DNA of 64,000 nt from CAVVZJ01 sp963752755 (GCA_963752755.1 CAVVZJ010000001.1:992001-1056000), one strand, 5' to 3'. Counted from the first letter of the stretch, positions 8,956 to 20,642 are shown. Translations and numbers: made by a program. Notes: generated by a model not told the origin, from the letters alone.

Positions 8956-10375
8956 TCAGACCTCAAAGCTGTCTAGCGGCTCCGGGATCACCACGTCGCC
9001 CGTGACGTGCTCCTTCAGGCACGGTGCCAGGGATTCCATCGACTCGAGCTCGCCGTGGACGAGGAAGGCTTTCTCGATGTGGCCGCCGGTCTGCTCGTAC
9101 CACCAGCGGAGATCGTTGCGGTCGGCGTGGCCGGAGAAGCCGTCGAGGACATAGACGGCGGCGTTCAGATCCTGCCATTGATCGAGGATCTTGACCTGCT
9201 CGGCCCCGTCGGCAATCTGGCGACCGAGTGTGCCCTCGGCCTGGTAGCTCGACGATCACGATCGCGTTGTCCGGGTCCTCGACCGTGTGTCGGAGGTGGT
9301 GGCGAATCCGGCCGGCCTCACACATGCCGCTGCTGGCGATGATCACCAGGGGGCCATTGAGGTAGTTCAACCGGCGCGATTCGTCCCAGCTCCCGCAGAA
9401 GTGGATGTCGTCCGACTCGAACAGCTCCTCGCCGCGTCCCATCACCTTGCGGGCAAACTTGGTATAGGACTCGGGATGCTGACGGTGAATATCTGTCAAC
9501 CGCATGGCCAGCGGGCTATCGACATAGACCGGGATCGGCGGCACCTTGTGGACCGCGAATAACTCCTGGAAACAATAGACCATCCGCTGCGTCCGGCCCA
9601 GACTGAAGGACGGAATCACGATCTTGCTCTGCAACCGCGTGGCACGGGCTGCGATCGCATGTAACTGCTTGATCAGCTTGTCGTACGAGTCGAGCTCCTT
9701 GGCGCCGTAGGTGCTCTCGGAGACGAGGACGTTGATGCCTTTCACGACGGTGGGGTCGGGCAGGAGGCCCATGTCGCGGCGACCGAGGTCGCCGCTGAAG
9801 ACAAACCGGCGCTTCTCGCCGCCTTCCCGGTAGTCGAGCTGCACGATCGCCGAGCCGAGGATGTGGCCAGCGTCGCGATAAGTGAGGGTGACGCCCTCGA
9901 CGACCTCGACCGGCTCGTCGTAGCGGACCCGCCGGAGCTTCTCGACGACCCACTCGACGTCGTGCAACTCGAACAGCGGCTCGTTCGGCCCTTCGACGAC
10001 CGCCTGACGGCTGCCGACCATGTCCTCATTACTCTTGCGGAGGGCGGCCGTGCGGGCATCCTCGCGCTGAATCCGGGCGCTATCGCGTAACATCACGTTG
10101 AGGATGTCCGCCGTGGCCGGCGTGGCGAAGATCGGACCCCGATAGCCGGCCCGCGTCAGGCAGGGGAGCCGGCCGATGTGGTCGTTGTGGGCGTGGGAAA
10201 CGATGACGGCATCGAGGCTCAGCGGGTCGAAGGTGAACGAGCGGTTCGGGCTGTCCGGCTGCATCCGGTCGGCATCGAAGAGGCCGCAGTCCAGCAAGAT
10301 CCGACGATCGCCAATTTCAAGCAAATGGGCGCTGCCGGTCACCCGGCGAGCCGCCCCGTGAAACGTGATACGCAC
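8956..10375 (-). CDS. Beta-CASP metallo-beta-lactamase ribonuclease (frameshifted)
   Basis: RNA-processing nuclease of the CPSF73/YSH1-type beta-CASP family, cytoplasmic, two Zn ions. The metal motifs are in order: SHAHNDHIG, AGHILGS, FSGDLGRRDMG; the beta-CASP part shows VSESTYG, PSFSLGRTQRM and ASSGMCEAGRIRHHL. A single inserted G near 9249 sends the frame astray after IVIV. The proper reading continues as SYQAEGTLGRQIADGAEQ, then the last metal ligand in GFSGHADRNDLRWW, ending at 8956. Start is GTG 10375 with GGAGG seven bases upstream; the first 58 residues of the longer open frame are not credible. Bacterial members act in mRNA turnover or maturation. Confidence 0.88.
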
Positions 10376-10829
10376 CGACAATCCTCCCGCCGCACGCCCG
10401 GGGAGCTGAGAGGTCAGACTCCCCCCCTCAACCCCGATCGCCGACGACTGGGCGGTGCCCGGCGAATCGACGCCGCCCACTCCATCCGCGGCGCAAGGCC
10501 GCGCCGGGGACAACCAAGAGCTCTCCGCTCCGACGAACCAACACCCCAACCATCGGCGGGACGGTTCAGAGACGTCCTGCCCGCCGCCGGCCGAGCCCTG
10601 GTCATTCGTTGTGGATGATCCTTCGGTCGCACCCCTTTCGCCGGGACTTCCCGGATTTTACACGCTGACTCCATTGTTGTGGCGTGACGCTGTCTCTTCA
10701 AGGTCAACACTCCCTGCAACCGCGATGCCCGCGCCGATTCTCTCACCTCTTGAGCCCAGGCGCCCGCCTGCGTAAACTGTACGCGTATTCAAGTTGACTC
10801 CGGCTGCGCCCCAGGGTGGGAGGCCCGGG
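10376..10829. other. Divergent intergenic region
   Basis: 454 bases without a believable gene between the ribonuclease and the ComEA-like gene. It carries the putative promoter at 10750-10778 for the plus-strand pair. Confidence 0.5.
10750..10778 (+). promoter_or_regulatory. Putative sigma-70-type promoter for comEA-like/uvrB
   Basis: TTGAGC (-35-like), 17-base spacer, TAAACT (-10-like), about 50 bases before the ATG at 10830. Four of six consensus bases match in each box. Plausible but not proven in this GC context. Confidence 0.4.
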
Positions 10830-11183
10830 ATGGCCACGCAACTCCGACCCGAGTCCACCCGCAGCGAGCCCAACAGCCTCAGCTTCGGCCCGCTCGTGCA
10901 GGCCGTCGTCCTGGGCCTTCTCGGCCTGGCCCTCGCCTGGGCTTCCCCGCCGGCCGACGGCCCGGCCCTCGACCCGCCGCCGCTCCTGCGGATCGACCCG
11001 AACACCGCGCCGGCGGCCATCCTCACCAGCTTGCCCCGCCTCGGCCCGACCCGCATCTCTGCCTTGCTCGCGGCGCATCACCAGCGACCCTTCGCCTCGG
11101 CCGACGACCTCGAACGCCGGGTGAAGGGGATCGGACCTGCCACGATCAGCGCAATGCGCCCCTACCTTCGCTTTGATCCCTGA
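10830..11183 (+). CDS. ComEA-like helix-hairpin-helix protein
   Basis: 117-residue protein. One hydrophobic segment (VQAVVLGLLGLALAWA, residues ~22-37) anchors or exports it. A ComEA-type double helix-hairpin-helix DNA-binding domain follows: IDPNTAPAAILTSLPRLGP, then the second hairpin VKGIGPATISAMRPYL. Start ATG 10830 has GGGAGG just upstream; 12 further residues are open but unlikely. It lies 51 bases before uvrB on the same strand, so the two are probably co-transcribed. ComEA proteins bind incoming DNA in transformation. Here no other competence gene is in view, so the role may simply be DNA binding at the membrane. Confidence 0.78.
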   Translation: MATQLRPESTRSEPNSLSFGPLVQAVVLGLLGLALAWASPPADGPALDPPPLLRIDPNTAPAAILTSLPRLGPTRISALLAAHHQRPFASADDLERRVKGIGPATISAMRPYLRFDP

Positions 11184-11234
11184 ACCAACAGATCGCCTTG
11201 CTCCGCCCTTTCGTCCCGTTCTCGGTGCCCCGTC

Positions 11235-13313
11235 ATGGCCGACTCCGTTTTTCAGCTTGTCAGCCCCTACTCCCCCGCCGGCGACCAGCCCCGCGCCATC
11301 GACGCCCTCGAAGCCGGGCTCAGCGAGGGCAAGAAGCACCAGACCTTGCTCGGCGTCACTGGCTCGGGCAAGACGTTCACCATGGCGAATGTCATTGCCC
11401 GGATGGGACGCCCCGCCCTGGTGCTCTCCCACAACAAGACCCTGGCCGCCCAGCTCTACGCCGAGTTCCGCGACTTTTTTCCGCACAACGCCGTTCGGTA
11501 CTTCGTCAGCTATTACGACTATTACCAACCTGAAGCGTATATTCCTCAACGCGATATCTACATCGAGAAGGACGCCTCGATCAACGACGAGATCGAGCGC
11601 CTCCGACTCGCCGCCACCAGTGCGCTGGTGAGCCGTCGCGATGTCGTCGTCATCGCCAGTGTCTCCTGCATCTACGGGCTCGGCTCGCCCGAGGATTACC
11701 GCAAGATGATGGTCCCCTTGCGGATCGGGCAGATCATCGACCGCGACGAGATGCTCCTGAAGTTCGTCGATATCCAGTATGACCGCAACGACGTGTCCTT
11801 CGAGCGCGGCAAGTTCCGGGTCCGCGGTGATGTCGTCGAATTGTGGCCGGCTTACGAGGAGGTCGGCGTGCGGATCGAGCTGTTCGGCGACGAGGTCGAG
11901 TCGCTCGCGGTCATTGACCCGTTGACCGGCTCGGTCATCGACCGCAAGCAGGAGATGGTCGTCTATCCGGCGAAGCATTTTGTACTGCCCGAGGAGCGGA
12001 TCAAGGGAGCTGTCGAGGCGATCAAGGAGGAACTTGACCAGCGGCTCCAGCAGCTCAAGGAGCAGGGCAAGCTGTTGGAAGCGCAACGACTTGCGGCACG
12101 GACCCGCTACGACATGGAGATGCTTCTCGAAGTCGGCTACTGCCAGGGGATCGAGAACTACAGCCGCCACCTCTCCGGCCGCAAGCCGGGCGAGACGCCG
12201 TACACCTTGCTCGACTTCTTCCCCGACGACGGCTTGCTGTTCATCGACGAGTCCCACGTCACGATCCCCCAGGTCCGCGGCATGTTCGCTGGCGACTTCA
12301 GCCGCAAGAGCACCCTGGTCGAGCACGGCTTCCGCCTGCCCTCGGCGCTCGACAACCGTCCCTTGCGGTTTGACGAGTGGGAGACGAAGCTCGGCCCGCG
12401 CGTCTATGTCTCGGCCACGCCAGCCGACTACGAGATCAGCATGTCCGGCGGTGAGGTGGTCGAGCAGGTGATCCGGCCGACCGGCCTTGTCGATCCGATT
12501 GTCCGGATCGAGCCGGCGCGGGGACAGGTCCCCGCCGTGATCGAGGAAGTCCGCCGGCGTGCCGGCCACAGCGAGCGCGTGCTGATCACAACCCTCACCA
12601 AGCGCCTCGCCGAAGACCTCTCCACCTTCCTCAAGGAGCAAGGTTTGCGGACCAAGTGGCTCCACTCCGAGCTGGACGCCTTCGAGCGCGTGACGATCCT
12701 CCGTGAGCTGCGTGAGGGGGCCTTCGACGCTCTGGTTGGCGTCAACCTGCTCCGCGAAGGGCTCGACTTACCCGAAGTCTCGATGGTCTGCATCCTTGAC
12801 GCCGACAAGGAGGGGTTCCTCCGCAGCGCGACCTCGTTGATCCAGACCATCGGCCGCGCCGCCCGGCACGTCAACGCCGAGGTCGTGCTCTATGCCGACA
12901 CCGTGACCCGCTCGATGCAAAACGCCATCGACGAGACGGCCCGCCGTCGTCAACTCCAGCTCGAATACAACGCCGCTCACGGCATTACGCCGGAGACGAT
13001 CCGCAAGGCGATCCGTCGCGGCATCGAAGAAGAGATTCAGGCCAAGGTGCAGGTCCGCCAGGCTGTTGGCGGCGACGAGGACGCCTACATCACCCAGGAA
13101 TACCTCAACGAATTGGAAGCCGAGATGCTCCAGGCCGCCGAGTCGCTGGAGTTCGAGCGCGCCGCGGCGCTGCGTGACCGAATTCTCGAACTGCGATCCC
13201 AGCTTACCGGAGATCCCGCCCGGCCTGCGGCCTCTCCCCAGGCCAGCAGTGCCCGCGCCAAGGCCCGCTCCGGCAAGGGCAAGCGGACCCAGCGGCGCCC
13301 TAAACCTCTCTGA
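11235..13313 (+). CDS. uvrB: Excinuclease ABC subunit UvrB
   Basis: DNA-damage-verifying helicase subunit of nucleotide excision repair; partner of UvrA and UvrC. Intact, 692 residues, the usual length. Walker A GVTGSGKT at residues 40-47; beta-hairpin wedge YFVSYYDYYQPEAYIP; DEAD-like box FIDESHVTIPQ; helicase motifs VSATPADYE, GVNLLREGLDLPEVS and QTIGRAARH; C-terminal UVR motif (ESLEFERAAALRDRILEL) that contacts UvrC, followed by a basic tail. Start ATG is preceded by the ComEA-like gene. No SOS box was recognised upstream. Confidence 0.98.
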   Translation: MADSVFQLVSPYSPAGDQPRAIDALEAGLSEGKKHQTLLGVTGSGKTFTMANVIARMGRPALVLSHNKTLAAQLYAEFRDFFPHNAVRYFVSYYDYYQPEAYIPQRDIYIEKDASINDEIERLRLAATSALVSRRDVVVIASVSCIYGLGSPEDYRKMMVPLRIGQIIDRDEMLLKFVDIQYDRNDVSFERGKFRVRGDVVELWPAYEEVGVRIELFGDEVESLAVIDPLTGSVIDRKQEMVVYPAKHFVLPEERIKGAVEAIKEELDQRLQQLKEQGKLLEAQRLAARTRYDMEMLLEVGYCQGIENYSRHLSGRKPGETPYTLLDFFPDDGLLFIDESHVTIPQVRGMFAGDFSRKSTLVEHGFRLPSALDNRPLRFDEWETKLGPRVYVSATPADYEISMSGGEVVEQVIRPTGLVDPIVRIEPARGQVPAVIEEVRRRAGHSERVLITTLTKRLAEDLSTFLKEQGLRTKWLHSELDAFERVTILRELREGAFDALVGVNLLREGLDLPEVSMVCILDADKEGFLRSATSLIQTIGRAARHVNAEVVLYADTVTRSMQNAIDETARRRQLQLEYNAAHGITPETIRKAIRRGIEEEIQAKVQVRQAVGGDEDAYITQEYLNELEAEMLQAAESLEFERAAALRDRILELRSQLTGDPARPAASPQASSARAKARSGKGKRTQRRPKPL

Positions 13314-13965
13314 GATGCTCTCCCGGATCGTCCCCGGACGACCCTGCCGCTGGATTTTGAAAGGCTTTATTTCGCCTTTCGTCGCGGCCCAGGACGCCGT
13401 CGGAGCGCCTGGACGACGCTCCGGGAATGCGCCGAGACGCCTCCGAGACGCCGAGTGGACGCTCAGGATCTCGCCGGAATCCAGAACGTAAGTTCTTGAA
13501 GGATCTGGACTAATAGGCGGAGAATTGCCCATTTTGAAGTTCGTTCGGTGCTGGGGCGAGCCACAAGGGTCGACACGCCGCACCCTCTCTCCGGTGCTCC
13601 GATGGATCCGCGCGGCTTGCCGATGACTCGTAAGTCATGTTAAGTATAGCACAAAATGGGCGATGAGGCGTGACGAGTTGACCGGCGAGAGTCGGTCTTC
13701 GTGGCTTGTCGCGATGAGGCTGGCACTGAATCGGAATTCCGGGCCAGGTTGCAGCCAGCCTCCAGAACCTGCCTCATTGTAGGTGTTTTTGACTCATTTC
13801 GAGCCATATCGGGCATGAGAGCGTGCGTTTCAGGATGGTGGCGAGGTATTTTGGAAACATCCCTTGTCAAAGGTTATCGGATCGCTCAAATTCGTCACCG
13901 GATAGATAGAAGCGGTCAAACAGGCATGCTAGGTTTTCGTTCCAGATCAATTGGAGTGTTTCGCA
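13314..13965. other. Gene-free region
   Basis: 652 bases with only short, unconvincing frames. It holds a small hairpin (GAAAGGC 13359-13365 with GCCTTTC 13374-13380) after uvrB, and an unusually AT-rich patch around 13635-13660 that could be promoter sequence for the PEP-CTERM gene. Confidence 0.5.
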
Positions 13966-14770
13966 ATGACCTTCTCGTCCTTCAAGCATGGATCCTTGCT
14001 GATGATCGGTCTGCTGACGATGACGCCGCTTGGGCTCCGCTCTGCCTCGGCGGAGGCGTATACCGCACAGACGGTTTTCGATACCCACAACAAGCCGATC
14101 GTCACGATCTCGATCAAGACTTCGACCCAGTCGAACACCTACTCCACCCTACGGGTCTATGCTGGGGCGTTCACGACGTCGATCAAGGACAGCGGCGGGA
14201 ATCTTGTCGCGGACAGCGCCGAGCTTCTGCGTGGACCTCTTCCATGACTACAACACCAGCAAGCCCTGGCTTTCCGCGGACGTGTCGCTGATCTCGGGAA
14301 GCTACAACTCTCCCTACGACGGCGATCCCTGGACCCGCAATATCGGGTCGGCGGGCTGGCTGTTGACGCACATCAACGCCACGACGAACGACGAACTCGC
14401 CGCGCTCCAGGTCGCGATCTGGGAGGCGGCCTATGACTCGTCCAGCGACGCCTCCTTGACGAGTTCGCAGGCACTCAGCCAGGGTATTTTCGAACTCAAG
14501 ACGACGGGGACCATCTTCAACCTGGCCGTCGGCTACCTCGATAGTCTCCGCTCGATCTCGGGCTCGTTCCAGCAGGCCAACGTGCTCTTCGTGAACTTCA
14601 GCCCGCCGGGGACCGGCAAGACCAACCAGGACATGATTATCAACCCGACCAGCGGAAACGTGACCGGTAACCTCGTGCCTGAGCCGGCGACGCTGTTGAT
14701 GTCGGCGACCGGCGGTCTGTTCGCCCTGCTCGGGGTCGGTCTGCGGCACCGGAGGCGGGCGCCGGGTTGA
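13966..14770 (+). CDS. PEP-CTERM surface protein (frameshifted)
   Basis: Secreted protein sorted by an exosortase. Start ATG 13966 has GGAG upstream. The N-terminal signal peptide (LLMIGLLTMTPLGLRSASA) is followed by AYTAQTVFDTHNKPIVTISI. The frame breaks near 14215 and the protein resumes in the next frame at APSFCVDLFHDYN, a motif seen in planctomycete PEP-CTERM proteins. It continues through IGSAGWLLTHINATTNDELAA and ends with the sorting signal: VPEPATLL, a hydrophobic helix, then RHRRRAPG. Restored length is about 267 residues. No exosortase gene is in the window. Function on the surface unknown. Confidence 0.82.
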
Positions 14771-14810
14771 ATCGGACCTGATCCGCCGGGCAAGCCGGTT
14801 GGAATGCGAT

Positions 14811-14840
14811 GACGGCCCGGGACCAGAGAGCCGGGCCGTC
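14811..14840. terminator. Bidirectional hairpin terminator
   Basis: Perfect 10-bp GC stem (14811-14820 with 14831-14840), loop 10, followed on the plus strand by GTCGGTTTTG. It lies between the convergent PEP-CTERM and prolyl oligopeptidase genes. Confidence 0.8.
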
Positions 14841-14878
14841 GTCGGTTTTGTCGGTGGGTCATCGCCCATCGGCTCCAG

Positions 14879-17038
<2,160 letters not shown>

Positions 17039-17171
17039 GGTGTTCTGACACCTCCCCAGATCGAGGAACGTCCCCGGACGAACCGGGTGCGGGCTGCCCG
17101 AACGGTCTTCCAGTGTACGACCCCGGACCATCCCGGGCCAAGGTGTCCGCGTCCGCCTTCCTCCTGCCTTC

Positions 17172-17185
17172 GTGAAAAAAATCAC
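17172..17185. promoter_or_regulatory. CRP/FNR-like operator, site 1
   Basis: GTGA-N6-TCAC palindrome (spacer AAAAAA) within CTTCGTGA...GCGAC. It matches the half-site arrangement of CRP/FNR-family regulators and lies between the divergent peptidase genes, 50 bases from an equivalent site. Confidence 0.55.
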
Positions 17186-17221
17186 GATTTGCGACGACGT
17201 GCCTTGCCGAAAGGTGACTTC

Positions 17222-17235
17222 GTGAGAATAATCAC
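17222..17235. promoter_or_regulatory. CRP/FNR-like operator, site 2
   Basis: GTGA-N6-TCAC palindrome (spacer GAATAA), again preceded by CTTC and followed by a CGAC within a few bases, as at site 1. The two sites are exactly 50 bases apart, near five helical turns, so bound dimers would lie on about the same DNA face. Confidence 0.55.
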
Positions 17236-17292
17236 AAAGTCGCGACCCCCACCGCTCGACCTGTCCGTTCGCCCCTCGGGGTATCTCATCCG

Positions 17293-18547
17293 ATGATCCG
17301 CCCACGCCCGCCCCTCTGGCTCTCCGCCGTCACCCTGCTAGCCGTCCTCTCCCCGACCGGCCGCGCCGAGGACCCGTTGCCGCCGGTTCCGGAAGAGGCC
17401 CGCAAGGTCCACGAGTCCGGGCTCCTGTTCGACGGCCACAACGACTTGCCCTGGCGTCTCCGGTCCGACGGCGACGTGACGTTCACGACGCTGGACATCG
17501 GCCGCCGTCTCGACTCGGGTCAGACCGACATCCCGCGGCTCCGCGAGGGCGGTCTCAAGGCGCAGTTCTGGTCGGTCTATATCCCGGACACGCGGCCCGA
17601 TCCGGCCCGGATCGTCACCGAGCAGATCGACCTGGTCCACCGGATGATCGAGCGCTATCCCGAGACGTTCGCCCTGGCGCTCTCGGCCGACGACGTCGAG
17701 CGGATCGTCGCCGAGGGGAAGATTGCCAGCCTGATCGGCATCGAGGGGGGCGTCGCGATCGAGGGCGACCTGGCCTTGCTCCGCGGCTTCTACCGACAGG
17801 GGGCCCGGTACATGACCCTCACCCACAACACCACCCTCGACTGGGCCGACGCCGCCACCGGCGACCCGAAGAACGACGGCCTCTCGCCGTTCGGCGAGCG
17901 GGTCGTCCGCGAGATGAACCGCCTGGGCATGCTGGTGGACCTCTCCCATGTCGCGCCTGCCACGATGGAAGATGCCCTCCGCGTCACCCGGGCCCCGGTC
18001 ATCTTCAGCCATTCGAGCGCCTTCGCGATCGCTCCCCACCCGCGCAATGTGCCAGACGAGATCCTGAAGAAGTTGAAGGACAACGGTGGCGTGGTGATGG
18101 TCAACTTCTATTCGGGCTTCGTGGTGCCTGACTATGCCCGCGAGTCGGCGAAGATCCGTCGCGAGTTACGGGCGAAGTATCCCGACCCGGCCGCGTTTCG
18201 GAAGGCCCTCAATGACTGGTACAAGACGCACACCTTCCCTCGGGGCACTGTCCAGAACGTGGCGGACCACATCGACCACATCGTCCAGGTGGCGGGGATC
18301 GACCACGTCGGCATTGGCTCCGACTTCGACGGCATCACAGCCTCACCGGTCGGCCTCGAAGACGTCTCCTGCTACCCCCGCCTGACGGCGGAGTTGCTCC
18401 ACCGCGGCTACAACGAGTCGGACATCCACAAGATTCTCGGGCGGCAATGCCCTGCGGGTCTTCCGCGAGGCCGGTCGCGTGGCCAGGGAACTCCAGAAGA
18501 CGACCCGGCCCGAGGTCGATCAGCCGGCCCCCGAACCAAAGGATTGA
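17293..18547 (+). CDS. Secreted membrane-dipeptidase family protein, M19 (frameshifted near C-terminus)
   Basis: Zn-dependent dipeptidase. Signal peptide at residues 1-25 (PLWLSAVTLLAVLSPTGRAE). The M19 metal-binding features are visible: LFDGHNDLPWRL (His-x-Asp), a bridging glutamate in IGIEGG, LTHNTTLDWAD, the histidines in VDLSHVA and IFSHSSAFA, and HVGIGSDFDGI near the end. One extra G near 18445 (CTCGGGCGGC for CTCGGCGGC) diverts the frame after DIHKIL. Correct reading gives GGNALRVFREAGRVARELQ and stops at 18547, for about 417 residues. It is divergent from the prolyl oligopeptidase; together they would convert peptides to amino acids outside the cytoplasm. Confidence 0.9.
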
Positions 18548-18731
18548 CCTGCGGAAATACCAGCATTTTTCCCAGCATGCCCGCCCGGGACCCGAGACGT
18601 GAACCGGGCTAGGCTTGCTGTCTGCGGACTCTCCGTGCCTTGAAGCCACAGGCCCGCCGCGGGTGCGGCGACGGCCAGGAATGGGGTTTGTACCATGGTC
18701 CGGTCGGAACACCGACCGAAAGGAGTCTTTT

Positions 18732-19364
18732 ATGTTTACAAAACGAATTGCGATCCTGGCCGCGGCCGCGCTGGTGACCGCCGCCGGCTGCTATAGCCGC
18801 AACGAGCCCACGACGAGCCTGCGGGGTCTGGGTAACGTCGTCTCCGAGGCCGAGACGGTGGCGGCCCCTGCCGTGATCGACCTCCGCAGCGAGGCAGTTC
18901 GCGAGAACGGCACGATCCCGTCGCGGTTCACCTGCGACGGCCGCAACGTCTCCCCGCCGCTGAACTGGAGCGCCGTGCCCGAGGGCACCGCGGCGCTGGC
19001 CTTGATCGTCGATGATCCGGATGCGCCCCGCGGCACGTTTGCCCACTGGGTGGTCTTCAATCTGCCGCCTGACCTGAATGGCTTGTCCGAGGCCGTTGAG
19101 CCCGGCAGCGCCCTCGGTTCGGTCGCCGGCGCGGGTGCGTCGGAGCCGGTGCAGGGGACCAACGGCTTCAACAACGTTGGCTACGACGGACCTTGCCCGC
19201 CTGAGGGCTCGACCCACCGCTACGTTTTCCACCTCTACGCCCTGGACCAGCCGCTGAACTTCGACTCCTCCGCCACGCGCGAGCAGATGCTCGAAGCGAT
19301 CGAGGGCCATGTCCTCGGCGAGGGCCGCCTGACCGTGAGCTACTCTCGTTCCCAGGCCGGCTGA
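18732..19364 (+). CDS. YbhB/YbcL-type PEBP lipoprotein
   Basis: Phosphatidylethanolamine-binding-protein-fold protein, 210 residues. The lipobox LVTAAGC places the lipidated cysteine at residue 20, so it should be an outer lipoprotein. The PEBP core includes IPSRFTCDGRNVSPPLNWS, DDPDAPRGTFAHWVVFN, GYDGPCPPEGSTHRYVFHLYAL and a terminal GRLTVSYSR. Start ATG 18732 has AGGAG six bases upstream. Bacterial members are ligand-binding proteins of unclear role; the kinase-inhibitor name is historical. Followed by a hairpin terminator. Confidence 0.92.
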   Translation: MFTKRIAILAAAALVTAAGCYSRNEPTTSLRGLGNVVSEAETVAAPAVIDLRSEAVRENGTIPSRFTCDGRNVSPPLNWSAVPEGTAALALIVDDPDAPRGTFAHWVVFNLPPDLNGLSEAVEPGSALGSVAGAGASEPVQGTNGFNNVGYDGPCPPEGSTHRYVFHLYALDQPLNFDSSATREQMLEAIEGHVLGEGRLTVSYSRSQAG

Positions 19365-19407
19365 GTTTGCGGCTCGCTGGCACTTTACTGCTCGATCCGT
19401 AACCATC

Positions 19408-19444
19408 AGGGCCGGAGCGTTGTCCTTCGCGACGCGCCGGCCCT
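19408..19444 (+). terminator. Hairpin terminator after PEBP gene
   Basis: AGGGCCGG-A-GCGT pairs with ACGC-G-CCGGCCCT, followed by CTTCCC. It lies 44 bases after the stop. Confidence 0.65.
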
Positions 19445-19579
19445 CTTCCCTTGGCCGCCAGGCCCCGACCTGCTTGCCTTGCCGGTCGTCCGCGCGATGA
19501 GTACGCTGGGGGGGCCGGATTCCGGCCATCTTTGCCGATCCTACTCTGCTCGAATCGCTCGGAAGACGCGTCTCTGATC

Positions 19580-19651
19580 GTAGGGGGGACTTCGCCCACC
19601 GTTCCTACAAGGGATCAAAGGGCTCGGTGGGCAGAGCCCGTCCGACGTAGG
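19580..19651. repeat. Nested inverted-repeat element
   Basis: GTAGG at 19580 and 19647 flank an internal CCTAC (19604-19608) and a GGGCTC/GAGCCC pair, with GTGGGC/GCCCAC units. It looks like a decayed small palindromic intergenic element just before the ferredoxin gene. A structured leader is a less likely alternative. Confidence 0.4.
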
Positions 19652-19715
19652 ATTCGCGATCCGGGCGATCCGGGATCAACCGACAGACCCGAAGCACCGG
19701 GGGAGCGAACTGCCC

Positions 19716-20039
19716 ATGCCCACCGTGACGGTCGAAGGGGTCAAGTCCTTCGAGGTGCAGCCCGATACGAAGCTGGTCCTTGCCATCGAGGACGCTGGTA
19801 TCGACATCCTGCACCGATGCGGCGGCAACGCCCGCTGCACGACCTGCCGCGTCCAGGTCGTTTCCGGTGACTTGCCCCCGATGGGGGACACCGAGCGCGA
19901 CCGACTCGCCCGGGAGGGCGACCTCGGCCCCGACATCCGGCTCTCCTGCCAGGTCCGTGTCACGTCCGACCTGACCGTGCGCGTCCTCAACCGCGCCTCC
20001 GCCCAGGGGATGACGCCCGGTCCACGACCGGCCGATTGA
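19716..20039 (+). CDS. 2Fe-2S ferredoxin
   Basis: Plant/adrenodoxin-type [2Fe-2S] electron carrier, 107 residues. Four cluster cysteines are visible: C35, C41 and C44 in RCGGNARCTTCRVQV, and C78 in RLSCQVRV. Beta-grasp fold begins PTVTVEGVKSFEVQP. It stands alone between a repeat element and a strong terminator, with no reductase or oxygenase beside it, so its redox partner cannot be inferred. Confidence 0.95.
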   Translation: MPTVTVEGVKSFEVQPDTKLVLAIEDAGIDILHRCGGNARCTTCRVQVVSGDLPPMGDTERDRLAREGDLGPDIRLSCQVRVTSDLTVRVLNRASAQGMTPGPRPAD

Positions 20040-20070
20040 TCCTGCGTTCGGATCACCCTCGAACCACGAC

Positions 20071-20110
20071 AGGCCGCTAGCCGACCGCGTTTGCGGTCGG
20101 CCGGCGGCCT
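20071..20110. terminator. Strong bidirectional hairpin terminator
   Basis: AGGCCG...GCCGACCGC-gttt-GCGGTCGGC...CGGCCT, extended by outer CCACGA/TCGTGG arms. It lies between the convergent ferredoxin and zinc-ribbon genes. Confidence 0.75.
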
Positions 20111-20149
20111 GATTTCGTGGTGGCCGGGACGTGGCTCGACGGGTTCGAC

Positions 20150-20272
20150 TCAGCCCTGCTTCTGGGAGCACTTCTTGCAGCGTGCCTGATGCTTGCGGAC
20201 CTGACCTCCGCAGCGGCTGCAACGGCTGAACTTGGACTGGCGGACCTTCTTTTTCCTCGGTCGGAGCGGCAC
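20150..20272 (-). CDS. Small basic zinc-ribbon protein
   Basis: 40-residue frame starting at GTG 20272 (GAGG six bases upstream). It consists of a very basic stretch (RPRKKKVRQSKFSR) and a four-cysteine zinc ribbon, CSRCGG...CKKC (C-x2-C-x10-C-x2-C). It could be a free-standing nucleic-acid-binding micro-protein. Alternatively it is the tail of the longer open frame that continues upstream to 20620, whose N-terminal half belongs to a different, broken domain. No family name recognised. Confidence 0.45.
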   Translation of the reverse strand: MPLRPRKKKVRQSKFSRCSRCGGQVRKHQARCKKCSQKQG

Positions 20273-20399
20273 GGGAAACCTCGATTCGGGAATCGTTCGG
20301 GGGAGCCTCGACCCGGCGTCGACGGCGGCCGAGAAAGCGTCATCATAACCGATCGCGACCGCCCGGCGGTAGCCGGGTCGATCGGCGTCAGCCCGGGGC

Positions 20400-20642
20400 T
20401 TTGTGCTGGCCTTCAGGTCGAAGTCGAAGATATTCCCGTCCCGGCGGCCACCTCGACGGTAATGGGCGAGGTCTTCGACCGTGCGAATTGCGCGGGGAGG
20501 TCCGTCGTGTCCGGGGAATGCGACTCGATAGACGCCAGCCTTGCTCGGGATGGGCCGGTAGTTGCCGTCGCGGATCGTCGGCCTCGATGCCTTGGTCCTC
20601 CGACTCTCCCCCGAGGACAAACTGGATCGTCCCCTCCTTCAA
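20400..20642 (-). pseudogene. Broken transthyretin-like/carboxypeptidase-regulatory domain
   Basis: Fragments of one small beta-sandwich domain, common in planctomycete secreted proteins, appear in three frames: GTVTVNG (end of the SMP-30 frame), LKEGTIQFVLGGESED, then RPTIRDGNYRPIPSKAGVYRV, then LPAQFARSKTSPITVEVAAG, then NIFDFDLKAS. Joining them needs about four single-base corrections within 250 bases. The domain is probably fused to the C-terminus of the SMP-30 protein. Either it is decaying or the sequence is poor here. Confidence 0.55.

Noticed and set aside
10743..12665. 640-residue minus-strand open frame
   Set aside because: Antisense shadow of uvrB; high GC and codon bias keep the opposite frame open. 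Composition is not protein-like.
13640..13870. 76-residue minus-strand frame in the gap after uvrB
   Set aside because: No motif, poor start context, lies in an AT-richer patch better explained as regulatory DNA.
19580..19651. Riboswitch-like leader before the ferredoxin gene
   Set aside because: Pairing elements are there but match no known aptamer; GTGGGC/GCCCAC units look like dispersed palindromes instead.
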